The translations under genes were made by a program, and so were the position numbers. A DNA stretch of 64,000 bases from Edaphovirga cremea (GTDB lineage: Bacteria > Pseudomonadota > Gammaproteobacteria > Enterobacterales > Enterobacteriaceae). This document shows, in pieces, positions 58,531 through 64,000 of this stretch; the stretch's first letter is position 1, and every line of letters starts with the position of its first letter. Under the pieces are notes generated by a model that worked only from the letters and a program-made list of their open reading frames with translations, did not search any database and was not told the origin of the DNA. The stretch covers positions 27,960 through 91,959 of the forward strand of contig NZ_QOVA01000015.1 in NCBI RefSeq assembly GCF_003332275.1. The letters run 5' to 3'.

Positions 58531-58562
58531 TCCGCTTATGGCGCAGGCTGTGTGGAAACCCG
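58531..58562 (+). repeat. Left copy of 32-bp flanking repeat
   Basis: TCCGCTTATGGCGCAGGCTG and the next 12 bases match the sequence at 63502-63533 at about 26 of 32 positions, in the same orientation. The right copy adjoins the IS1182-like transposase. It is probably an old insertion-sequence end or a duplicated target region. Confidence 0.55.
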
Positions 58563-58702
58563 GACCAAAAACTGAAGTGCGTACGTCTGTGCAAAATCTG
58601 AAGTTGAACGACTGGTTAGTAGAGTCGAATTTTACGTATGAGCGCGGTTTTCAGCTCTGTTTTGGCAACTTATGCGATCAAAAACGTTTTCACACAGTCT
58701 GA
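58538..58702 (+). CDS. Possible 54-residue protein, SymE-like remnant
   Basis: ATG at 58538 follows AGGAAAG at a good distance, and the frame runs to a stop at 58702. The piece SVQNLKLNDWLVESNFTYER resembles the core of SymE toxins (ITLKGQWLEAAGF-type), but the rest of that fold is missing. The start lies inside the 32-bp repeat. It may be a decayed SymE-like gene or chance. Confidence 0.25.
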   Translation: MAQAVWKPGPKTEVRTSVQNLKLNDWLVESNFTYERGFQLCFGNLCDQKRFHTV

Positions 58703-58827
58703 GCGAGGAGCGGAAGTTCACAGTTTTTCTCACAGCCTGATGGAAGCATTACTAGCATTGTTTATTAATCAACGGTGAGCAGACCACTTTGTTGAGTTGA
58801 CATTTTCCCTTCTAGGGGGAAGGTTTT

Positions 58828-59037
58828 ATGACAAGTGTATTGTTGCAGCAATTCTCAGTGAGGAGTAGGTCAGTGGTGCTGACCAAATCAACGAAGATTC
58901 AGTGTAAGGATATGATAAGCAATAAGCATGTAAATCTAGGGGGTAGATCAACATCCACGAAGATTCTAAGAGTATTTTATATGTCAATAGGCTATATACT
59001 TAAAATCGCTAGTGGATGGGAAGAGTCTCCGTGCTGA
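58828..59037 (+). CDS. Possible 69-residue protein before the ABC system
   Basis: The ATG at 58828 has an unusually strong ribosome site (AGGGGGAAGG), but the encoded protein (VLLQQFSVRSRSVVLTKSTK and so on) has no family likeness and mixed composition. It ends 41 bp before the start of the nuclease-like gene. It may be a leader peptide or a truncated gene. Confidence 0.25.
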   Translation: MTSVLLQQFSVRSRSVVLTKSTKIQCKDMISNKHVNLGGRSTSTKILRVFYMSIGYILKIASGWEESPC

Positions 59038-59078
59038 GAATGTCCCAATGATGCGAATCTAAAGTGATAAGGGATCTC

Positions 59079-60395
59079 ATGGCAGTAGCTCCTCAAGTTT
59101 TTCCACACACAGCTATTTCTACGTGGAGTGGGTTTGTCTATCAGGGCAAGCTGGCGCTGTACCATTGTTTGAAGATGATGTCCTCAGATTATGAAGCGAA
59201 CCGGGATTTGAAACTGCAGTTAGAAAGTCAGGATGATTTCGCGATTTTTCGTCACCAGCAATGCCTGTCAATGCATCAGGTCAAAGCGTACAAGGACACG
59301 CGCTTTTCAGCCTACAGTGATGGGATCACAACTCAACGGGATAATGCGAGACAACGGGGAACGCCACTCGCTTATTTTCATGTTGCTCGTGAAGTAACTA
59401 ATATCCCGGCAACGTTTGAGGCTGACTATGTACCAGTGAGATTTTATACTTATCCCATTCCGCTTGACGTAGACGGGAATGTCACACAATCGTTTTGCCC
59501 GCTGAATCAAGTGGACATATTTATTCAAAATGAACTCTCCAGCCTGCTTGTTAATGTTGCAGGGCAACCCGCCTGGAAAAATTTTATTGTCGCGAATATT
59601 CAGAATACGCTTGAAGCGATAGTGAATTCGAAGGTCATTATTACTCACAGCAAGATACACGAGTCCGCACGTCATCAGGCCGCAATCGCAGCCAGCGAAT
59701 TCATCGAATTTTCGGAGCTGTACGGTGTAATCGAAGCAGATGATTATGCTCCGTTTGAAAATGAGGCGTTCTTCCTTAGCCGTCTGCAGATTGATATTGG
59801 CACATATTATCAAGAGTTTTGTGAACGCCAAGACGGCCTTTCCCAAGCTGCATGTCAAAAGTTAGATGACTATCTGGCCGCTATCACTGCGCTGGATGCT
59901 GAAGGAATGAAGGCCTTCCTGCGAGCAACTATGCCGCATAAAAAAGGACGTTTTAATACACTTGGTGAATTTAAGGATCAGTCACTTGATCGTGATGCAA
60001 TGCGGCTTGGGATGTTTACGATTTTCTGGAAACTAGTTCAGGCTGCATGTAATGAAGGCTCTGGTGTTGCATTCTCGTGGCTAAGTGACGGGATTTTCTA
60101 CTATCCAACAGGCATCCACCATGCTGCAGAGCATCAGGAAAGTATCTGTCATGACATCATGCAACAGGCAATTAGCGAAGGTGTGGAGTGTTTATTTGAG
60201 TGCGGTGCACTTATCACCAGTGCCATAGGCAGACCTTCAATCTCAGATGTGCTCGTAGGTATTGACGCTACTGAGGGAGTGGATACCGCTGAACACGAAT
60301 TACTGAGGGAAAACCGCATCGGGAATTATAAGAAGGTGGCCATGGTTTCTTTAATCAATGTACCTGAGAGTTTGAAAGATGCAGAACCTGATTAA
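59079..60395 (+). CDS. ABC-3C-type effector with Cap4/DUF4297-like nuclease N terminus
   Basis: A 438-residue protein. The N terminus has a signature seen in defence nucleases of the Cap4/DUF4297 and ABC-3C groups: WSGFVYQGKLALYHCL at 16-31, then ESQDDF with Asp52/Asp53, and HQVKAY with Gln67-x-Lys69. This D-x(n)-Q-x-K set fits a PD-(D/E)XK active site. The rest is a helical partner domain of unknown role. ATG at 59079 has AAGGGA six bases upstream; the GTG at 59064 is an alternative. It overlaps the next gene by 17 bases. As the likely effector it would attack nucleic acid when the ATPase senses invasion; that is inference. Confidence 0.7.
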   Translation: MAVAPQVFPHTAISTWSGFVYQGKLALYHCLKMMSSDYEANRDLKLQLESQDDFAIFRHQQCLSMHQVKAYKDTRFSAYSDGITTQRDNARQRGTPLAYFHVAREVTNIPATFEADYVPVRFYTYPIPLDVDGNVTQSFCPLNQVDIFIQNELSSLLVNVAGQPAWKNFIVANIQNTLEAIVNSKVIITHSKIHESARHQAAIAASEFIEFSELYGVIEADDYAPFENEAFFLSRLQIDIGTYYQEFCERQDGLSQAACQKLDDYLAAITALDAEGMKAFLRATMPHKKGRFNTLGEFKDQSLDRDAMRLGMFTIFWKLVQAACNEGSGVAFSWLSDGIFYYPTGIHHAAEHQESICHDIMQQAISEGVECLFECGALITSAIGRPSISDVLVGIDATEGVDTAEHELLRENRIGNYKKVAMVSLINVPESLKDAEPD

Positions 60396-61083
60396 GCAAT
60401 TGTTGGAATCAGAAGGACTGACGCGTAAGCTTTCCACAGACTTGGCGTTATACGAATACAGTACACCGGGAAAGAAAAATTTCTGGTTAGTAGTCTTTGG
60501 TGAGCCGATAATTACACCTGAAATCCAAGCTGGGTGGTTGAATGAATGTAAAAAAGCAACATTCGATCCTGCGCTTGAGAAAAACATTAATTTATTGATT
60601 GTATGGAACACTGACAGCTCAAGTGTACTTTCTAGTAAAAGAGTTCATCATGCGGAAGAGGATAGTTACTTCTTCAAGAAACACGTACTTTCATATACCT
60701 CTGCAGAACTTGAAGCTTTATATCAGCAGGTTGATATTCAGGGACTCGCGGCAGTCTTTCGTGAATTGATTACTTCTCCTGGCACCTTTACCGAATATAA
60801 ATCTCATTACCTACAAGGTGGATGGCAAAGCCTACTGTACAGGCTTGCAATAAAACTGCCTTTTATCGCAGTTAAGAGTTTCGGTAACTCTGATTTAGCT
60901 AGTCTTGAACGAAGTATTGATGAAAAGATTCAGCGTACGGATAACCCTGCTCTACTAACTACAATCGACTCAGTTATTGATTCTTTAGTTGATCAGATTG
61001 TATCACCGGATGTATTACCGGAAGATCTATTAGGCTTCATGGGTGATAAATTATCTGAGGCAGGCTATGAAATTGTTCGTTAA
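60379..61083 (+). CDS. ABC-3C-type middle component (234 residues)
   Basis: A small protein between effector and ATPase genes, overlapping both (17 bases upstream, 17 downstream). It has no signal peptide or membrane helix. Residues 30-75 look alpha/beta (PGKKNFWLVVFGEPIITPEI, LEKNINLLIVWNT), and the rest is helical. Its size and place fit the middle components (MC) of ABC-three-component systems, which link the effector to the ATPase. The family assignment rests on position and general look, not on a motif. Confidence 0.6.
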   Translation: MQNLIKQLLESEGLTRKLSTDLALYEYSTPGKKNFWLVVFGEPIITPEIQAGWLNECKKATFDPALEKNINLLIVWNTDSSSVLSSKRVHHAEEDSYFFKKHVLSYTSAELEALYQQVDIQGLAAVFRELITSPGTFTEYKSHYLQGGWQSLLYRLAIKLPFIAVKSFGNSDLASLERSIDEKIQRTDNPALLTTIDSVIDSLVDQIVSPDVLPEDLLGFMGDKLSEAGYEIVR

Positions 61084-63421
61084 ACGCCTAGAAGTACGTA
61101 ATTTTAAAGTCTTTGAGAAACTAGAGTTAACTCTTGAAAGTGAACATCTCGTCGTTCTTGATGGTCCTAATGGTTTCGGTAAATCATCTTTTTTTGACGC
61201 TCTGGAACTGCTACTGACAGGAAAAATCCGGCGCTATATTGAACTAGAAGAGCTTACAGTAGATCGACGCAGCTTGAAAACGGGCTGCCCTTGGTTATTC
61301 AAACAAGCGAGAAATGATGATTGGCTTTCAATCCGTGCCGAGATCTTAGTTGATGGGACGAGTTGTTTTCTTGAGAGAGCGGCCAGCAAAGCCGCGCTAG
61401 ATGAACATAAAGGCGTTACTGATTTAAGGCTCCCTCTTTATGAATTAGCCGATTTCAACGCGGAGCGAGGTGAAGCTATTTCACATGAAGAATCATATCT
61501 TTCCTCCTTACTCGGAGAGCAGTATCAACGTGATTTTGAATTGTTTCATTATGTTGAGCAAGAAGAAAATACTCGGTTGCTAAAACAAAAGGAAAAAGAT
61601 AGACAGAGTCAGATTGCACACCTATTCGATATTGGCGACATTCAGGAAAAAATTAGTAACATTAACTTGGCATCAACAAAAATCGGTAAATTGTGTAATC
61701 CACAGAAATATGCCGAATTGAAACAAATTAAAGATAAATGGGAATTGGCTAAGGAACAGATGTTACCGACAGGTAGTTCGGTTGCATATGAAAGGATTAT
61801 CACGATTACAGATCAACCATGGGATCGTGATGTTGTGGAGGTTAATGCACAGCAATTCGAACAGTGGTTATCTGCAGATGGAGAGTTATTCCGAATCCGA
61901 CGTTTTAGTGAAAATTTCGAACAATATAAAAATCATTTATATAACAATGATTTGGTGAAAAAACTCCTCCCTAAACAGGAGTTACAACAGCGATTTTTGA
62001 TGTATTATCGACCTCTTGAACAAAGGGACAAATGGCTGGGTGACGTTGCTTGTTTTGAATCTGCTTTGGCACTAAGTGACGCATTTAAAGACACAATAAA
62101 GGCCATTAGTGAAGATCGTTTGATGATCACTGCTCCGCTGGTCACGCTCCTCCCAGAAACCCTATCGCCGGAGGCGTTTCATCAACAGGTCGCCGGGCTC
62201 AAGTTGCAGTTAGCCAATTCAGATAAAGTTCAGGAATGTTATGCGGCTCTGCTACAGACACGTGAGCAAATGGTAAGTGCTTTCAGGGAGCATCAATCTC
62301 ACTGCGATTTAACGAATATTTGCCCTACGTGTGGACATCCTTGGCCGACGGCTGATGCTCTGCTTGAAGGAATTGAAAACCAACGTATAACACTAGAAAG
62401 TTTAGCCGAGCAACAGAATGATCAATTCTCACAAGCATTAGCCAATTTCAGACGCAATTGGCAGGAGCGCATTGAAATTGTACTGCAGACATATCTGGCG
62501 CAAAAGAAAGAAAGTATTGAGCGTAAGCGCCAACTAACGAGCCTATCAGAAGAACAAATCCAGTGGTTAGAAAATTATCATAAACAACTACTAGCTGGGG
62601 GGATCAGTTTTCAGGATTTGCTTTGCGAGAATTTTGAACCTGTAATGCAACTCGCGATAGATGAACTCGAACGTCGGATTCGTGAAAGATTTAGACCAGT
62701 TGACGATAGCCGTATATATGATGATTTTGAGAGAATTTTTCGCGAAGTATTTAATAACGATTCTCTCGCGGTTAAATATGCTACCATCCCCAAAATTGAA
62801 TTAAAAAAAGCTTATTTAGGACAGCGGCAATCCATTGCATCGTCTAAATATGTCTCAGAATGTGAGCAGGAGTATAATAAAGCAGAGCTACTAATTAAAA
62901 AGGCCGACAAACTGAAAGGGCATCTACAGAAAATCAAAAAAATTTATGAGGGCGAGAAAAGATTGTACCTTGAATCTATTGTTAAAGAGATTGAGATTCT
63001 ATTTCATATCTATTCAGGCCGCCTTATGCAAAATTATCAGCAAGGGCTGGGTATCTTCATCGAAAATGATGGTAATACTATCGCTTTCAATGAAACACCT
63101 GGGCATGAGCATGATGCTGTCTTTTCCATAAGTTCGGGTCAACTTTCAGCATTGGTACTATCATTTACACTTGCCTTGAATCAGCGATACGCCAAACACT
63201 CTTTGTTGCTTGTAGATGACCCTGTTCAGACTCTGGACGAAATTAATGTAGCAGGCTTCGTAGAGTTACTACGAACTGAATTCCGAGATCGTCAGATAAT
63301 TATGTCAACGCATGAGGACCGTATGTCGGCCTATTTTCGTTATAAATACAAAAAATTTGGTATGTCAGCAGGAAGGATCAACTTCATGGAAGCAGCATGT
63401 TCGGGTATTGATAGTAGATAA
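61067..63421 (+). CDS. Rad50/SMC-like ABC ATPase with zinc hook
   Basis: A 784-residue ATPase. Walker A is GPNGFGKSS (Gly33 to Ser41), the ABC signature is ISSGQLSALVLSF (Ser689), Walker B is LLLVDDPVQTLDE (Asp717/Asp718) and the switch His749 is in STHEDR. The middle is a long coiled coil broken by CPTC at Cys419/Cys422 (NICPTCGHPW), a Rad50-type zinc hook. Head, hook and length fit a DNA-contacting dimer. ATG at 61067 has GAGGC upstream; a GTG at 61043 is a possible longer start. It is the ATPase of the three-gene system, and a clear hairpin follows. Related systems predict sensing of invading DNA or its ends. Confidence 0.88.
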   Translation: MKLFVKRLEVRNFKVFEKLELTLESEHLVVLDGPNGFGKSSFFDALELLLTGKIRRYIELEELTVDRRSLKTGCPWLFKQARNDDWLSIRAEILVDGTSCFLERAASKAALDEHKGVTDLRLPLYELADFNAERGEAISHEESYLSSLLGEQYQRDFELFHYVEQEENTRLLKQKEKDRQSQIAHLFDIGDIQEKISNINLASTKIGKLCNPQKYAELKQIKDKWELAKEQMLPTGSSVAYERIITITDQPWDRDVVEVNAQQFEQWLSADGELFRIRRFSENFEQYKNHLYNNDLVKKLLPKQELQQRFLMYYRPLEQRDKWLGDVACFESALALSDAFKDTIKAISEDRLMITAPLVTLLPETLSPEAFHQQVAGLKLQLANSDKVQECYAALLQTREQMVSAFREHQSHCDLTNICPTCGHPWPTADALLEGIENQRITLESLAEQQNDQFSQALANFRRNWQERIEIVLQTYLAQKKESIERKRQLTSLSEEQIQWLENYHKQLLAGGISFQDLLCENFEPVMQLAIDELERRIRERFRPVDDSRIYDDFERIFREVFNNDSLAVKYATIPKIELKKAYLGQRQSIASSKYVSECEQEYNKAELLIKKADKLKGHLQKIKKIYEGEKRLYLESIVKEIEILFHIYSGRLMQNYQQGLGIFIENDGNTIAFNETPGHEHDAVFSISSGQLSALVLSFTLALNQRYAKHSLLLVDDPVQTLDEINVAGFVELLRTEFRDRQIIMSTHEDRMSAYFRYKYKKFGMSAGRINFMEAACSGIDSR

Positions 63422-63430
63422 ATGTAAAAT

Positions 63431-63451
63431 GCCGCCTTCATAGAAGGCGGC
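63431..63451 (+). terminator. Terminator after the ABC three-gene system
   Basis: GCCGCCTTC-ATA-GAAGGCGGC is a perfect 9-bp stem with a 3-base loop, 9 bp after the ATPase stop. GCTTCTTC follows, a modest pyrimidine run. It marks the end of the unit. Confidence 0.7.
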
Positions 63452-63501
63452 GCTTCTTCAAGCTCGTCCCTGCAGATTAACACAGACTGTTCTAAGCAAT
63501 G

Positions 63502-63533
63502 TCCGCTCTTGGCACAGGCTGTGTAAAAACTCG
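63502..63533 (+). repeat. Right copy of 32-bp flanking repeat, probable IS end
   Basis: This is the second copy of the sequence at 58531-58562. It lies about 150 bp beyond the stop codon of the minus-strand transposase, where one end of that insertion sequence is expected (GAGTTTTTACACAGCCTGTG on the minus strand). The matching IS end on the other side is outside the window. Confidence 0.5.
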
Positions 63534-63683
63534 TTTTTACAGTATCTGGATACTATCCCCAGCCAGGAGCGCAAGAGTATTCCTCATGTTGACTGTATTC
63601 GTTATGATTTGTGTTCAGGGGCAGTTCGGAGCTTTTAAAGCCCGGTGTTGAGTGGTTATCAGGGGCTAAAACGGTTATACCCG

Positions 63684-64000
63684 CTAGTTGTATTGTTCTC
63701 GCAACTTAATAATCAATCTTTCAGTACCCCAGATTGAGAGCATCCTTTTCAGGTTATAGGCCAGTACATGCAGACTAATTTCTGTGCTGACATTTTTAAA
63801 TCGTCGCATCAGAAAGTGCGTCGCACCCATCCACATTTTAATTGTCCCAAACGGATGCTCTACCGTTTGCTTTCGCAAGAAAGCTGTTTGTGGCAATGCA
63901 TCAAGCCTGGCCTGCATGTCTTCCATTTCAGCTTCATGAATCCAGCGCCGTATACGTCTTGGATCGCGTTTTGATGTAGTACACCTGGAGCGCTGGCTGC
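63684..64000 (-). mobile_element. IS1182-family-like transposase, 5' part outside the window
   Basis: The minus-strand frame is open from the right window edge to a stop at 63684, about 105 codons. The sequence RRIRRWIHEAEMEDMQARLD, then RKQTVEHPFGTIKMWMG and LHVLAYNLKRMLSIWG, is the C terminus of IS1182/IS5-type DDE transposases, with the catalytic glutamate expected in TVEHPFGT. It is cut by the edge, so intactness cannot be judged. Confidence 0.85.

Larger units (their letters stand above)
58450..59078. other. Low-GC gap upstream of the ABC three-gene system
   Basis: This 629-bp region holds one copy of the 32-bp flanking repeat (58531-58562), two small candidate reading frames (58538-58702 and 58828-59037) and a TTGACA box at 58797 that could drive the system. 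A loosely repeated element, ATCAACGAAGATTC (near 58888) and ATCAACATCCACGAAGATTC (near 58945), sits just upstream of the first gene. It is possible operator DNA. Confidence 0.45.

Noticed and set aside
58797..58835. MerR-type metal promoter (long spacer with a dyad after TTGACA)
   Set aside because: The spacing to a -10 box would be about 23-24 bases, too long, and the GGGGGAAGG part is simply a strong ribosome site.

Overview
The window looks like the chromosome of an enterobacterium (Enterobacterales), most like Serratia, Rahnella, Yersinia and relatives. The main reason is a conserved core block in the order rstB-rstA-folM-ydgI-ydgH-pntA-pntB, with proteins very close to the E. coli ones. 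The Tc-toxin gene, the ShlB/FhaC-type secretion pair and the orphan VgrG island fit an insect-, plant- or soil-associated member better than E. coli. The genus is inference only. No rRNA, tRNA or CRISPR array was seen.

Layout. 1-1234: the N-terminal part of a TcC/TccC-type RHS protein (minus strand), cut by the window edge. 1387-12432: an M32 carboxypeptidase, then the rst/folM/ydgI/ydgH/pnt block. 12742-15189: a LysR-type regulator with two DNA-binding domains, a small orphan and fhuF. 15475-23363: a minus-strand operon of a GntR regulator, a peptide ABC transporter and a gamma-glutamyltransferase-like hydrolase; it reads as uptake and cleavage of gamma-glutamyl or similar peptides. 23792-25314: kduD with a KdgR-type box, and slyB. 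26140-30626: a two-partner secretion pair. 30891-39316: alpha-2-macroglobulin (yfhM type) plus pbpC, a periplasmic defence and repair pair.

39658-46276 is an orphan type VI secretion island: vgrG, a DUF4123 adaptor, an unknown protein, a large effector with a PD-(D/E)XK-like C terminus, a candidate immunity protein and PAAR. 46596-57236 is the yehI-yehL-yehM-yehP-yehQ set (WGR/DUF4132, MoxR AAA+ ATPase, DUF5682-like, VWA, double SWIM zinc finger), tightly coupled and poorly understood.

57237-63421 is accessory DNA with a lower-GC, defence-like character. Its core is three overlapping genes (59079-63421): a protein with an N-terminal Cap4/DUF4297-like nuclease signature, a small middle protein and a Rad50-like ABC ATPase with a zinc hook. 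I read this as an ABC-three-component (ABC-3C) type conflict system, and it is the best candidate for a little-described system here. It lies between two copies of a sequence of about 32 bp, one of which adjoins an IS1182-like transposase that runs off the right edge.
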